Positions 15,732 through 26,183 of a stretch of DNA of 64,000 nt are shown here, piece after piece (positions within the stretch are counted from its first letter, which is position 1; every line of letters begins with the position of its first letter). A program made the translations under genes and the position numbers. The notes under the pieces are model-generated. The model saw nothing but the letters and a program-made list of their open reading frames with translations. It was not told where the DNA came from and ran no database searches. Location: contig JAEPMJ010000004.1 of assembly GCA_017644005.1 (NCBI GenBank), positions 62,001-126,000 of the forward strand. The letters are read 5' to 3'. Source of the stretch: Rhizobiaceae bacterium. GTDB taxonomy: Bacteria; Pseudomonadota; Alphaproteobacteria; Rhizobiales; Rhizobiaceae.

Positions 15732-16982
15732 ATGGCAGCCCCCGGCGAAAACCTTCGTATCAATGCGGACCGTCTCTGGGACACACTCATGGAGATGGCC
15801 AAGATCGGGCCGGGGGTCGCCGGCGGCAACAACCGCCAGACGCTGACCGACGAGGACGCGGAGGGCCGGGCGCTCTTCAAGAAATGGTGCGAGGATGCCG
15901 GGCTCGAAATGGGCCTCGACGAGATGGGCACCATGTTTGCGCGCCGGGAGGGGACAGATCCCGATGCGCTTCCCGTCTATGTGGGATCGCATCTCGATAC
16001 GCAGCCGACCGGCGGAAAATACGATGGGGTGCTCGGCGTATTGGGCGGGCTGGAGATCATCCGCACGCTCAACGATCTTGGCATCAAGACCAAACATCCG
16101 ATCGTGGTCACCAACTGGACCAACGAGGAAGGCACGCGCTTCGCGCCAGCGATGCTCGCTTCGGGCGTTTTTGCCGGCAAGCACTCGCTGGACTGGGCCT
16201 ATGACCGCGAAGACGCCGAAGGCAAGAAATTCGGCGATGAGCTCAAACGCATCGGCTGGCTGGGCGACGAAAAGGTCGGTGCGCGCAAGATGCACGCCTT
16301 TTTCGAACTGCATATCGAGCAGGGACCGATACTGGAAGCCGAGGGCATCGATATCGGTGTCGTGACGCATGGTCAGGGGCTGCGCTGGATCGAATGCACA
16401 GTCACCGGCAAGGAGAGCCACACCGGCTCCACACCGATGCCGATGCGCAAGAATGCCGGGCGCGGGCTAGCTCAGATCACCGAACTCGTGCACGAGATCG
16501 CGATGAAGCATCAGCCCAATGCCGTTGGCGCGATCGGGCATGTCGATCTCTACCCCAATTCGCGTAACATCATTCCGGGCAAGGTGGTCTTCACCATCGA
16601 CTTCCGATCGCACCTGCTCGACGTGATCAATGCGATGCTCGACGAATTCAACGAAAAGGCGCCGAAACTGTGCGAGGCGATCGGCGTTCAGTTCGAAAGC
16701 AAGATCGTCGGCCAGTTCGATCCGCCGGCCTTCGACGAAAACTGCGTGAAGGCGGTGCGAAATGCCGCTGAGCGGCTCGGCTACTCGCATCGCGATATCG
16801 TATCGGGCGCCGGCCACGATGCCTGCTGGATAAATGACGTCGCGCCGACCGCAATGGTGATGTGCCCCTGCGTCGACGGGCTGTCGCACAATGAGGCGGA
16901 GGAGATTTCCAAGGAGTGGGCGAGCGCCGGAGCCGACGTTCTGATGCATGCCGTGATCGAGACCGCGGAGATCGTGGAGTGA
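15732..16982 (+). CDS. Zn-dependent N-carbamoyl-beta-alanine amidohydrolase (M20 family)
   Basis: A 416-residue M20-type metallohydrolase that should split N-carbamoyl-beta-alanine into beta-alanine, CO2 and ammonia, the third step of reductive pyrimidine breakdown. Metal-ligand motifs visible: GSHLDTQPTGGKYDGVLGVLGG, TNWTNEEGTRFAP, FFELHIEQGPILE and GAGHDACWINDVAPTAMV. The internal dimerisation domain sits between about 215 and 330. The ribosome site AAGGAG lies 5-6 nt before ATG. Members of this family also act on N-carbamoyl-L-amino acids; the operon context decides for beta-ureidopropionase. Confidence 0.92.
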   Translation: MAAPGENLRINADRLWDTLMEMAKIGPGVAGGNNRQTLTDEDAEGRALFKKWCEDAGLEMGLDEMGTMFARREGTDPDALPVYVGSHLDTQPTGGKYDGVLGVLGGLEIIRTLNDLGIKTKHPIVVTNWTNEEGTRFAPAMLASGVFAGKHSLDWAYDREDAEGKKFGDELKRIGWLGDEKVGARKMHAFFELHIEQGPILEAEGIDIGVVTHGQGLRWIECTVTGKESHTGSTPMPMRKNAGRGLAQITELVHEIAMKHQPNAVGAIGHVDLYPNSRNIIPGKVVFTIDFRSHLLDVINAMLDEFNEKAPKLCEAIGVQFESKIVGQFDPPAFDENCVKAVRNAAERLGYSHRDIVSGAGHDACWINDVAPTAMVMCPCVDGLSHNEAEEISKEWASAGADVLMHAVIETAEIVE

Positions 16983-17071
16983 ATCCAGCGCGAAACTCCA
17001 ATATCGGCGCGCCCCTGCCCAATGGGAGAGGGACCTACTCGCGAAACTCGCAGCCCGGGAGCAACTGAACA

Positions 17072-18523
17072 ATGTCCAAAGTCATCAAGAACGGCACCAT
17101 CGTCACCGCCGACCGCACATGGAAGGCGGACGTGCTGATCAAGCACGACAAGATCGTGGGCATCGGACCTGATCTGCACGCCGACCATGAGATCGATGCA
17201 ACCGGCTGTTACGTGCTGCCGGGCGGCATCGACCCGCACACCCATCTCGAAATGCCGTTCATGGGTACCTATTCCTCGGACGATTTCGAAAGCGGCACGC
17301 GCGGCGCGCTTTCCGGCGGCACGACGATGGTGATCGATTTCTGCCTCGGCGACCCCGGCGGTTCGCTGCTCGACGCGATCAAGCGCTGGGACAACAAATC
17401 GACCCGCGCCTGCTGCGACTATTCCTTCCACATGGCGATCACCTGGTGGGGCGAGCAGGTGTTCAACGAGATGCCGGAAGTGATCGAGCGCGGCATCACC
17501 TCATTCAAGCACTTCATGGCCTACAAGGGTGCGCTGATGGTGAATGACGACGAAATGTATTCGTCGTTCCAGCGCTGCGCCGAACTCGGTGGCCTGCCGA
17601 TGGTTCACGCCGAAAACGGCGACGTGGTGGCGCAGATGCAGGCCAAACTGCTGGCCGAAGGCAATGACGGGCCGGAGGCGCACGCCTTTTCGCGCCCGCC
17701 GGAAGTTGAGGGCGAAGCCACCAACCGTGCGATCATGATCGCCGACATGGCGGGCGTGCCGCTTTATGTCGTGCACACCTCCTGCGAACAGAGCCACGAG
17801 GCGATCCGCCGGGCGCGGCAGAAGGGCATGCGCGTTTATGGCGAGCCGCTGGTGCAGCATCTGGTGCTGGACGAGAGCGAATACGCCAACCCGGACTGGG
17901 ACCATGCCGCACGGCGCGTGATGAGCCCGCCCTTCCGTAACAAGCAGCATCAGGATTCGCTTTGGGCCGGCCTTGCCGCGGGCTCGCTGCAGGTGGTGGC
18001 GACCGACCATTGTGCCTTCACCACCGAGCAGAAGCGCTACGGTGTCGGCGATTTCACCAAGATTCCGAACGGCACCGGCGGCCTCGAAGACCGTATGCCG
18101 CTGTTGTGGACCTATGGTGTGGGAACCGGGCGACTGACGATGAACGAGTTTGTCGCCGTTACCTCCACCAACACAGCCAAGATTTTCGGCATGTATCCGA
18201 AGAAGGGTGCGATCGTGGAAGGCGCGGACGCCGATATCGTCGTTTGGGATCCGGAAAGGAAGAAGACCATTTCGGCCAAAAGCCAGCAGTCGGCGATCGA
18301 CTACAACGTCTTCGAAGGCATCGAGGTCAAGGGCCTGCCGAAATACGTGCTGACGCGCGGCGAGATCGCGGTCGACAATTTCGAGGTCAAGGCGAAACCC
18401 GGTCATGGCGAGTTCGTGCCCCGCGCGGCGAGCGGACCCGTCAGCAAGGCCCTTTCGCAATGGAAGGAAGTCGTCGCGCCGCGCAAGGTGGAACGCACCG
18501 GCATTCCGGCCAGCGGCGTATGA
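17072..18523 (+). CDS. hydA: Dihydropyrimidinase (D-hydantoinase)
   Basis: A 483-residue amidohydrolase opening the dihydrouracil ring to N-carbamoyl-beta-alanine, the second step of the pathway. Metal-centre motifs: GGIDPHTHLEMPFMGT (HxH), SFKHFMAYKGALM (the Lys that is carboxylated in this family), MVHAENGD, YVVHTSCEQS and ATDHCAFTTEQK (Asp). Length fits dihydropyrimidinases of 470-490 residues. It follows the amidohydrolase after 89 bp and is 24 bp before the ABC ATPase gene, so enzyme and transporter genes form one unit. Confidence 0.96.
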   Translation: MSKVIKNGTIVTADRTWKADVLIKHDKIVGIGPDLHADHEIDATGCYVLPGGIDPHTHLEMPFMGTYSSDDFESGTRGALSGGTTMVIDFCLGDPGGSLLDAIKRWDNKSTRACCDYSFHMAITWWGEQVFNEMPEVIERGITSFKHFMAYKGALMVNDDEMYSSFQRCAELGGLPMVHAENGDVVAQMQAKLLAEGNDGPEAHAFSRPPEVEGEATNRAIMIADMAGVPLYVVHTSCEQSHEAIRRARQKGMRVYGEPLVQHLVLDESEYANPDWDHAARRVMSPPFRNKQHQDSLWAGLAAGSLQVVATDHCAFTTEQKRYGVGDFTKIPNGTGGLEDRMPLLWTYGVGTGRLTMNEFVAVTSTNTAKIFGMYPKKGAIVEGADADIVVWDPERKKTISAKSQQSAIDYNVFEGIEVKGLPKYVLTRGEIAVDNFEVKAKPGHGEFVPRAASGPVSKALSQWKEVVAPRKVERTGIPASGV

Positions 18524-18547
18524 AGACATGACCGGGCAAGGGGACAT

Positions 18548-19369
18548 ATGAACGCGCCAGCCAGCACCGTGATGCCAGCCAGCCAGGAAACTCCGACCGT
18601 CGTGGAGGCTGCGGACCTCTCGCTCACCTTCCAGACCAACGACGGACCGGTGCATGCCCTTTCGGATGTGAACCTGACGATCGGCAAGGGCGAGTTCGTC
18701 TCATTCATTGGGCCGTCCGGCTGCGGCAAGACGACCTTTCTGCGTGTCATTGCCGATCTTGAACAGCCGACCGCCGGCAATATTTCGGTCAACGGGATGA
18801 CGCCGTCGGCGGCGCGGGAAAGTCGGGCCTATGGCTACGTATTCCAGGCGGCCGCCCTCTACCCCTGGCGCACCATCAATCGCAATGTTGCGCTGCCGCT
18901 CGAAATCATGGGGCTGTCGAAAGCCGAGCAGCGTTCGCGTGTCGCCGCTACGCTGGAACTGGTGAACCTGACCGGCTTTGAGAAGAAGTTTCCCTGGCAG
19001 CTTTCGGGCGGCATGCAGCAGCGCGCATCGATTGCGCGCGCGCTTGCATTCGATGCCGACCTGCTCCTGATGGACGAACCGTTCGGTGCGCTCGACGAGA
19101 TTGTGCGAGACCATCTCAACGAGCAGCTGCTTGAGCTTTGGGCGCGCACGGAAAAGACAATCTGCTTCGTCACTCACTCCATCCCAGAGGCGGTCTACCT
19201 TTCGACCAAGATTGTGGTGATGTCGCCGCGACCCGGGCGCGTGACCGATGTCATTGAATCCACACTGCCGAAGGAGCGGCCGCTCGACATTCGCGAAACG
19301 CCCGAGTTCCTGAAAATCGCGCACCGGGTGCGCGAGGGGCTGAGGGCAGGGCAGTCCTATGACGATTGA
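18548..19369 (+). CDS. ABC transporter ATP-binding protein (nitrate/taurine/pyrimidine type)
   Basis: A 273-residue ATPase of the SsuB/TauB/ThiZ-like class. Walker A GPSGCGKTT (about 56-64), signature LSGGMQQR (about 154-161), Walker B LLLMDEPFGALDE and the switch His in FVTHSIPEAVYLS. It energises the two permeases encoded downstream. The gene ends inside the GNAT gene (11-bp overlap). In a RutR-type operon an import role for uracil, thymine or a related pyrimidine is likely (inference). Confidence 0.95.
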   Translation: MNAPASTVMPASQETPTVVEAADLSLTFQTNDGPVHALSDVNLTIGKGEFVSFIGPSGCGKTTFLRVIADLEQPTAGNISVNGMTPSAARESRAYGYVFQAAALYPWRTINRNVALPLEIMGLSKAEQRSRVAATLELVNLTGFEKKFPWQLSGGMQQRASIARALAFDADLLLMDEPFGALDEIVRDHLNEQLLELWARTEKTICFVTHSIPEAVYLSTKIVVMSPRPGRVTDVIESTLPKERPLDIRETPEFLKIAHRVREGLRAGQSYDD

Positions 19370-19832
19370 AGATGCTCAGAAACCGGCACCCATCATTAGG
19401 CCCGCTACCGTGGCCGACCTGCCGGCATGTGCGGCGATCATCAACGATTACCTCGACCAGACCGAGTGGCTGCCGCGCACAAAATCACACGAGGAAGTCG
19501 CCGGCATCTTTACGGCTGAGCTTTTGCAGAAGCGCACCGTGCTCGTTGCCGACGCGGGCGGCGAAATTGCAGCTTATGTCTCGGTCGCGGACGGCTTTCT
19601 GTATGCGATCTACATCGCACCCGGCTATCGCCGGAGCGGCCTGGGGAAAATCCTGCTGGATGAGTTGAAGCGGCAATATCCGGCGCAGCTTGAACTTACC
19701 GTCTTCGAGCTCAACGAGGCGGCCAGGCGGTTTTACGAGCGCGAGGGTTTTCACGAGGTGCCCGAACGGCGCGACGACAAAACCGAAGAAGGTGTGCCGA
19801 CCCTCTTCATGCGCTGGCGGAGCGCGGCATGA
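19359..19832 (+). CDS. GNAT-family N-acetyltransferase
   Basis: A 157-residue cytoplasmic acyltransferase. The acetyl-CoA-binding motif A is visible as IYIAPGYRRSGLGKILLDELKR, and the motif B region as ELNEAARRFYEREGF. It lies inside the ABC operon, overlapping the ATPase gene by 11 bp and the first permease gene by ATGA, so it is surely co-expressed with them. Why an acetyltransferase sits in a pyrimidine uptake operon is unclear; modification of an amine product such as beta-alanine is one guess. Confidence 0.9.
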   Translation: MTIEDAQKPAPIIRPATVADLPACAAIINDYLDQTEWLPRTKSHEEVAGIFTAELLQKRTVLVADAGGEIAAYVSVADGFLYAIYIAPGYRRSGLGKILLDELKRQYPAQLELTVFELNEAARRFYEREGFHEVPERRDDKTEEGVPTLFMRWRSAA

Positions 19833-20695
19833 GCAGGTACCTCCCGGTTCTCACAATTCTCGCGGGCATTGTGGCCGTCTGGTATCTCGGCGCCTATTTC
19901 ATGAACGCGCCGTTTCAGCGCAACATGAACGAACGCACCGGCACCGAAACCACATTTGCCGAGTTTGTCGGGCAGACCATGTCGCAGCCGAAACCGACGC
20001 TGCCGGCGCCGCATCAGGTTGCGGTGAATTTCTTCGAGAACACGTTTCTACGCAAAGTCACCAGCGGTCGCAGCCTCGTCTATCACTCCTGGGTGACGCT
20101 TTCCTCGACCTTGCTCGGCTTTCTGTTCGGTACCGTGCTCGGCATTCTGATCGCGGTCGGTATCGTGCATGTGCTGGCGCTCGAGCGCAGCCTGATGCCG
20201 TGGATCATCGCCTCACAGACCATTCCCATTCTGGCGTTGGCGCCGATGATCGTGGTGGTGTTGGCAGCGGTCGGGCTGACCGGACTGATCCCCAAGGCGC
20301 TGATTTCGACCTATCTTTCCTTCTTCCCTGTCGCAGTGGGTATGGTGAAGGGGCTGCGCTCGCCCGAAACCGCCTATCTCGATCTGATGCATACCTACAA
20401 TGCCAGCCGGGCGGACGTGTTCTGGAAATTGCGGCTGCCAGCATCGGTGCCGTTTCTGTTCGCTTCGATGAAGGTAGCAGTCGCGGCGAGCCTGGTCGGC
20501 GCGATTGTGGGTGAGTTGCCGACCGGGGCGGTGGCGGGCATCGGCGCCAAGCTGCTCGGCGGCGCCTATTACAGCCAGACGATCGATATTTTCGCGGCGC
20601 TGGTCGCAGGCTCGATCGTCGCTGTCCTGCTTGTAACCACCGTTGGATTCGTCGGGCGAATGACGGAGCGCGCCATGGGCGTGAGGCCGGCATGA
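19829..20695 (+). CDS. ABC transporter permease (SsuC/TauC type), first
   Basis: A 288-residue inner-membrane permease. One N-terminal helix is followed by a periplasmic stretch (to about residue 85) and then the five- to six-helix core. The docking loop is seen at DLMHTYNASRADVFWKLRLPASVPFLFASMKVA. It is joined by ATGA overlaps to both the GNAT gene and the second permease gene. It pairs with the second permease as a heterodimer. Confidence 0.92.
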   Translation: MSRYLPVLTILAGIVAVWYLGAYFMNAPFQRNMNERTGTETTFAEFVGQTMSQPKPTLPAPHQVAVNFFENTFLRKVTSGRSLVYHSWVTLSSTLLGFLFGTVLGILIAVGIVHVLALERSLMPWIIASQTIPILALAPMIVVVLAAVGLTGLIPKALISTYLSFFPVAVGMVKGLRSPETAYLDLMHTYNASRADVFWKLRLPASVPFLFASMKVAVAASLVGAIVGELPTGAVAGIGAKLLGGAYYSQTIDIFAALVAGSIVAVLLVTTVGFVGRMTERAMGVRPA

Positions 20696-21816
20696 TGCGC
20701 CTGCGCCCCCCATGGCAGGTTCTGTTCGCAACGCTTGCTGCACTGGCGGCGCTGATCATGCTGCCGGCAGCCGGCGGCGCCGCGGGCATGGCCGGTGGCG
20801 GCTTTGCGATGTCGGCGATTGTACTGCTGCTTGCCGGTGCGCTTGTGGGCGGCCTGCGGGTTGGTTCATGGGTGCGGGCGGCCGCGCTGTTTGTCGCCGC
20901 TCACGGAACCGCATGGATGCTGATCACAGGCATTGCCGGCGGCGAAGGAACGGCCGGGCCGGCATATTTCCTCATGCTGGTTTCTGCCTGGCTGCTTGCC
21001 TGGCAGCTCGTCACCGTGCTTTCGGCGACGCGTCCGGCCGGGAAGCTGTCGAACTACGCCATCAGGCTCATCGTGCCGGCACTGTTCGGCATATGGATCC
21101 TGATCCTGTGGGAAGCGATCGTTCGCGGCGCCGGCGTGCCGTTCATCCTGCTGCCACCACCGAGCGCCATCGGAGCGCGCTTGGTCAATTCGATCCCGAT
21201 CCTTGCAGCCGACGTCAACCAGACGATCTTCAAGGCCGTACTTTCGGGCTACATCATGGGTTGCGGCGCAGGCTTTGCGGCGGCGGTGCTGGCCGACCGC
21301 TTCCTGTTCCTGCGTCGCGGGTTGCTGCCCATCGGCAATATGGTGTCGGCGCTGCCCATCATCGGCATCGCGCCTATCATGGTCATGTGGTTCGGTTTCG
21401 ACTGGCAGTCGAAAGCAGCGGTTGTCGTTGTGATGACCTTCTTCCCAATGCTGGTGAACACGGTTGCCGGCCTTGCCGCGTCGGGCAGTATGGAGCGCGA
21501 CCTGATGCGCACCTACGCTTCCAGCTACTGGCAGACGCTCGTCAAACTCAGGCTTCCGGCAGCAGCACCGTTCATTTTCAACGCACTCAAGATCAACTCA
21601 ACGCTGGCGCTGATTGGCGCTATCGTTGCGGAATTCTTCGGCACGCCGGTGGTGGGCATGGGATTCCGCATCTCGACCGAAGTCGGCCGCATGAATGTCG
21701 ACATGGTTTGGGCGGAGATCGCGGTCGCCGCGCTCGCAGGTTCCGTCTTTTATGGCGTGATTGCTCTCGCAGAAAGAGCTGTCACGTTCTGGCACCCGTC
21801 TATCCGTGGTGGATAG
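20692..21816 (+). CDS. ABC transporter permease, second, with N-terminal membrane extension
   Basis: A 374-residue permease. The core (from about residue 120) has the usual helices and the docking loop DLMRTYASSYWQTLVKLRLPAAAPFIFNALKI. The first ~110 residues add about four extra hydrophobic segments (for example LFATLAALAALIMLPAAGGA and SAIVLLLAGALVGGL), which common SsuC/TauC permeases of about 260-290 residues lack. It overlaps the first permease gene by ATGA and is followed after 23 bp by the binding-protein gene. Confidence 0.9.
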   Translation: MMRLRPPWQVLFATLAALAALIMLPAAGGAAGMAGGGFAMSAIVLLLAGALVGGLRVGSWVRAAALFVAAHGTAWMLITGIAGGEGTAGPAYFLMLVSAWLLAWQLVTVLSATRPAGKLSNYAIRLIVPALFGIWILILWEAIVRGAGVPFILLPPPSAIGARLVNSIPILAADVNQTIFKAVLSGYIMGCGAGFAAAVLADRFLFLRRGLLPIGNMVSALPIIGIAPIMVMWFGFDWQSKAAVVVVMTFFPMLVNTVAGLAASGSMERDLMRTYASSYWQTLVKLRLPAAAPFIFNALKINSTLALIGAIVAEFFGTPVVGMGFRISTEVGRMNVDMVWAEIAVAALAGSVFYGVIALAERAVTFWHPSIRGG

Positions 21817-21839
21817 GCCAACTTCAGAGGGTAAGTGTA

Positions 21840-22805
21840 ATGAAAAAACTTATGATTTCAGCCCTGGCAGGGGCATTCTCAATGGCCGCCGCGCAGGCGC
21901 TTGCCGCCGACGAGGTGACGCTACAGCTTAAATGGGTCGCGCAGGCGCAGTTCGCCGGCTATTTCGTCGCCAAGGACAAGGGCTTCTATGAGGAGGAAGA
22001 CCTCGATGTGACGATCAAGCCCGGCGGTCCTGATATCGCACCGGAGCAGGTGATCGCCGGCGGCGGCGCCGATGTGATCGTGACCTGGATGGCGGCGGCA
22101 CTTTCCGCGCGCGACAAAGGTGTACCGCTGGTCAATATCGCACAGCCCTACAAGAACGCCGGCATGCAGCTTGTGTGCCCGAAAGACGGACCGGTGCAGA
22201 CGGTCGAGGACTTCCCTGGACACACGCTCGGTGTCTGGTTCTTCGGCAACGAATATCCATTCTATGCCTGGATGAACAAGCTCGGCTATTCGACCGAGGG
22301 TGGCGAAAACGGCGTGACCGTTCTGAAGCAGAGCTTCGACGTGCAGCCGCTCATCCAGAAACAGGCCGATTGCATCTCGGTCATGACCTACAACGAGTAC
22401 TGGCAGCTTATCGACGCCGGCTACCAGCCCGACGACCTGATCGTTTTCAACTATTCGGCGCTGGACGTCGATCTGCTTGAGGACGGTCTTTATGCGATGG
22501 AAGGCGACCTTGCCGACCCTGCATTCAAGGACAAGATGGTGCGTTTCGTGCGCGCCTCCATGAAGGGGTGGGAATATGCGATCGCCAATCCAGAGGAAGC
22601 CGCCTCGATCGTCATGGACAATGGCGGCCAGGATGAAAACCACCAGGTCCGCATGATGGGCGAGGTGGCCAAGCTGATCGGCGAGCCGGACGCCAAGCTG
22701 CCGGTTGATGCCTATGAGCGCACCGCAGACGCCGTGCTCAAGCAGGGTATTATCGAGAAGGAGCCGTCAGGCGCCTGGACATCGGAAATCACCGACGCGA
22801 TGTAA
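21840..22805 (+). CDS. ABC transporter substrate-binding protein (NMT1/THI5-like)
   Basis: A 321-residue periplasmic binding protein with a signal peptide (MKKLMISALAGAFSMAAAQALAA). The NMT1/THI5 fold is recognisable from VTLQLKWVAQAQFAGYFVAKDKGFYEEEDLDVTIKPGG. Members bind pyrimidines such as hydroxymethylpyrimidine, riboflavin precursors, or sulfonates and nitrate. The position after dihydropyrimidinase and beside rutR favours a pyrimidine ligand. No TPP riboswitch is seen, which argues against a thiamine role. A strong terminator follows, closing the operon. Confidence 0.9.
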   Translation: MKKLMISALAGAFSMAAAQALAADEVTLQLKWVAQAQFAGYFVAKDKGFYEEEDLDVTIKPGGPDIAPEQVIAGGGADVIVTWMAAALSARDKGVPLVNIAQPYKNAGMQLVCPKDGPVQTVEDFPGHTLGVWFFGNEYPFYAWMNKLGYSTEGGENGVTVLKQSFDVQPLIQKQADCISVMTYNEYWQLIDAGYQPDDLIVFNYSALDVDLLEDGLYAMEGDLADPAFKDKMVRFVRASMKGWEYAIANPEEAASIVMDNGGQDENHQVRMMGEVAKLIGEPDAKLPVDAYERTADAVLKQGIIEKEPSGAWTSEITDAM

Positions 22806-22830
22806 GGCATTTCGGAATGCTGAAACCTGG

Positions 22831-22854
22831 AAAGGGGCGGGCAACCGCCCCTTT
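22831..22854 (+). terminator. Rho-independent terminator of the pyrimidine operon
   Basis: A GC-rich stem AAAGGGGCGG / CCGCCCCTTT with loop GCAA, continued by extra T residues (TTTTTT in all). It lies 26 bp after the binding-protein stop. The convergent AraC gene ends at 22857, so the hairpin probably serves both strands. Confidence 0.9.
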
Positions 22855-22856
22855 TT

Positions 22857-23750
22857 TCAGAGCGCCAGGCGCCGGTGCTCTGCTGCCCGAAACGCGCCGG
22901 GCGTTGTACCCACGGCGCGGCGGAAGAAGCGGTTGAAATAGGCCGGATCGGCAAAGCCAAGGGAATAGGCGATCTTGTTGACCGGGCTCGGCGAAAAAAC
23001 CAGATCGCGCTGTGCCGCCTCGATGAGACGCTGCGCAAGCAATCCCTGCACCGAGAGCCCGGTCTCGGCCCGCGCCACGCGGTTGAGATGCGTGGGTGTA
23101 ATACCCAGCCGCTCGGCGTAGAACGTTACCGGCCGGTGCTGGCGATAGTGGGCGCCGACCAAGGCCATCAGGTCGTCAATGCGCTGCGCACGTGCGCGGC
23201 CTGGCTGTGAAGCCTGCGGGTCGCTCGCGAGTGCCGCCCGCGCGAGGCCGACGATCGCCTGCGTCATCAGCGCCTCCAGCATCGCCAGCCGACCCGCCGC
23301 CGGCGTGGCGAGTTCCGCCTCCACCGCCTTCAAAGCACGAATTGCCGCTGCGCCTGCCTGCGAGGCGAGCGATACGGCGCGCATTCGGGAGACGAATTCG
23401 GTCACCCGTCTGTCTCCCGCCGCGACGGTTTTCAGCTTCTCCGCCAGCGCGGTGATGACCAACCCGTCAACGTCGCGTGCGAAGCTGAAGCCATGCACGG
23501 CGTCGGGAGGTACCAGAAGGGCGCCCGGTGCTTCGATGCGCCTCACTCTGTCGTTGCCGCCAACTTCGCCGCTGCCCGCCGTTAGCAGAAAAATCTGGAA
23601 CATCGTTTCGTGCCGGTGCAGTGCGATCTCGTAATTGTGCAGCGAGGTACGTTCGGGAATCGTCTCGCAGTGAAGCCAGAAATCCCCGGTTTCACCGCGT
23701 TCTTCCCTGTAGAGGCGATAGTTCGGAACCCGGTTGTTTCGTTCACGCAT
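22857..23750 (-). CDS. AraC-family regulator, probable PobR-type activator of pobA
   Basis: A 297-residue regulator. The N-terminal half is a cupin-like sensor (HRHETMFQIFLLTAGSGEV, APGALLVPPDAVHGFSF). The C-terminal half holds two helix-turn-helix motifs: VTFYAERLGITPTHLNRVARAETG and VNKIAYSLGFADPAYFNRFFRRAVGTTPGAFR. It is divergent from pobA, the classic position of a 4-hydroxybenzoate-responsive AraC-type PobR. The 92-bp gap contains TCCATT twice, 29 bp apart (23753 and 23782), a possible pair of half-sites. Confidence 0.88.
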   Translation of the reverse strand: MRERNNRVPNYRLYREERGETGDFWLHCETIPERTSLHNYEIALHRHETMFQIFLLTAGSGEVGGNDRVRRIEAPGALLVPPDAVHGFSFARDVDGLVITALAEKLKTVAAGDRRVTEFVSRMRAVSLASQAGAAAIRALKAVEAELATPAAGRLAMLEALMTQAIVGLARAALASDPQASQPGRARAQRIDDLMALVGAHYRQHRPVTFYAERLGITPTHLNRVARAETGLSVQGLLAQRLIEAAQRDLVFSPSPVNKIAYSLGFADPAYFNRFFRRAVGTTPGAFRAAEHRRLAL

Positions 23751-23773
23751 GTTCCATTAGTGCAATCGAATGA

Positions 23774-25015
<1,242 letters not shown>

Positions 25016-25034
25016 GCGGCATCTGGAGAAGTGA

Positions 25035-25430
25035 ATGAGCAAGGAACGAACCGATCGCTACCGGCAGGGTATGCAAACGCGCCGCGAGGTGCTTGGCGCA
25101 GCCTATGTCGATGGCAAGGAAGCAACCAAGAAGCCGTTCGACGAACCGTTTCAGGAGCTCATCACCGAAGCCGCGTGGGGGCACGTGTGGTCGCGCGACA
25201 CCATCAGCAAGCGTGAACGCTCCATGATCACGCTTGCCCTGCTTGCCGGGCTCGGCAATTTCGAAGAGCTCGCCCTGCATACGCGTGCCACGGTCAACAC
25301 CGGCGCCAGCCGCGACGACATCATGGAGGCGATGCTGCATGTCGCCATCTATGCCGGCGTGCCACGTGCCAATCACGCCATCAAGGTGATCAATCAGGTG
25401 TTTGAGGAACTCGACAGGAGCGCGTCATGA
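25035..25430 (+). CDS. pcaC: 4-carboxymuconolactone decarboxylase
   Basis: A 131-residue CMD-fold enzyme decarboxylating gamma-carboxymuconolactone to beta-ketoadipate enol-lactone. The motif region ITEAAWGHVWSRDTISKRERSMITLALLAGLGNFEELALHTRATVNTGASRDDIMEAMLHVAIYAGVPRANHA is diagnostic. No CxxC is present, unlike the peroxidase-like relative at 13018. It overlaps pcaH by ATGA. The enzyme acts after PcaB in the protocatechuate branch. Confidence 0.95.
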   Translation: MSKERTDRYRQGMQTRREVLGAAYVDGKEATKKPFDEPFQELITEAAWGHVWSRDTISKRERSMITLALLAGLGNFEELALHTRATVNTGASRDDIMEAMLHVAIYAGVPRANHAIKVINQVFEELDRSAS

Positions 25431-26182
25431 GCGGCACTGCATTGCCCAACAGCAAGCCGGAGACGGGTTCGTTCTTCCAGCGAGACCTCGACTGGCATCC
25501 GCCTGCATTCACGCCTCAATACAAGACGTCGGTGCTGCGTTCGCCGCAAAAGGCACTGATTTCGCTCGACAATACGCTGTCGGAAATCACCGGCCCGGTG
25601 TTTGGTCACAACATCCTGGGCGAACTCGACAACGATCTGATCCACAATTTTGCCAAACCAGGCGAAAGCGCGATCGGACCGCGTATCATTGTCTATGGCC
25701 GCGTGCTCGACGAACGCGGCAAGGGCGTTGCCGGCGCGCTGCTTGAATTCTGGCAGGCCAATGCCGGCGGGCGCTACCGGCACAAGAAGGAAGGCTACAT
25801 CGCGCCGCTCGATCCAAATTTCGGCGGCTGCGGTCGCACGATCACCGACGAGAACGGCAACTACAGCCTGCGCACGATACTGCCCGGACCGTATCCCTGG
25901 CCGAACAGGGTGAATGACTGGCGACCCTCGCACATCCATTTCTCGATATTCGGCCATGGCTTCGCGCAGCGGCTGATCACGCAGATGTACTTCGAGGGCG
26001 ACCCGCTGATCTGGAAGTGCCCGATCGTGGACACGATCCCCGGGCGCGAGGCGATCGAGGGCCTGGTGGCTGCTCTCGACATGGAAGCGACGCTGCCGAT
26101 GGATGCGCGCGCCTACAAATTCGACATCGTGCTGCGCGGACGGCGCTCGACGATGTTCGAAAACCGCCTGGAGGGAAACTGA
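25427..26182 (+). CDS. pcaH: Protocatechuate 3,4-dioxygenase beta subunit
   Basis: A 251-residue catalytic subunit of the non-haem Fe(III) intradiol dioxygenase. Fe-ligand regions are visible: GRYRHKKEGY (Tyr), NYSLRTILPGPYPWPN (Tyr) and WRPSHIHFSIFG (two His). The N-terminal extension (DWHPPAFTPQYKTSVLRSP) is typical of PcaH. It is adjacent to pcaG, one base apart, forming the alpha-beta pair. Confidence 0.97.
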   Translation: MSGTALPNSKPETGSFFQRDLDWHPPAFTPQYKTSVLRSPQKALISLDNTLSEITGPVFGHNILGELDNDLIHNFAKPGESAIGPRIIVYGRVLDERGKGVAGALLEFWQANAGGRYRHKKEGYIAPLDPNFGGCGRTITDENGNYSLRTILPGPYPWPNRVNDWRPSHIHFSIFGHGFAQRLITQMYFEGDPLIWKCPIVDTIPGREAIEGLVAALDMEATLPMDARAYKFDIVLRGRRSTMFENRLEGN

Positions 26183-26183
26183 G

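Noticed and set aside
20712..21839. Upstream in-frame extension of the binding-protein gene (697-codon frame)
   Set aside because: The extension lies within the second permease gene; the signal peptide at 21840 marks the real start.
21817..21839. TPP riboswitch for the THI5-like binding protein
   Set aside because: Only 23 bp separate it from the permease gene and no THI element is seen upstream of the operon.
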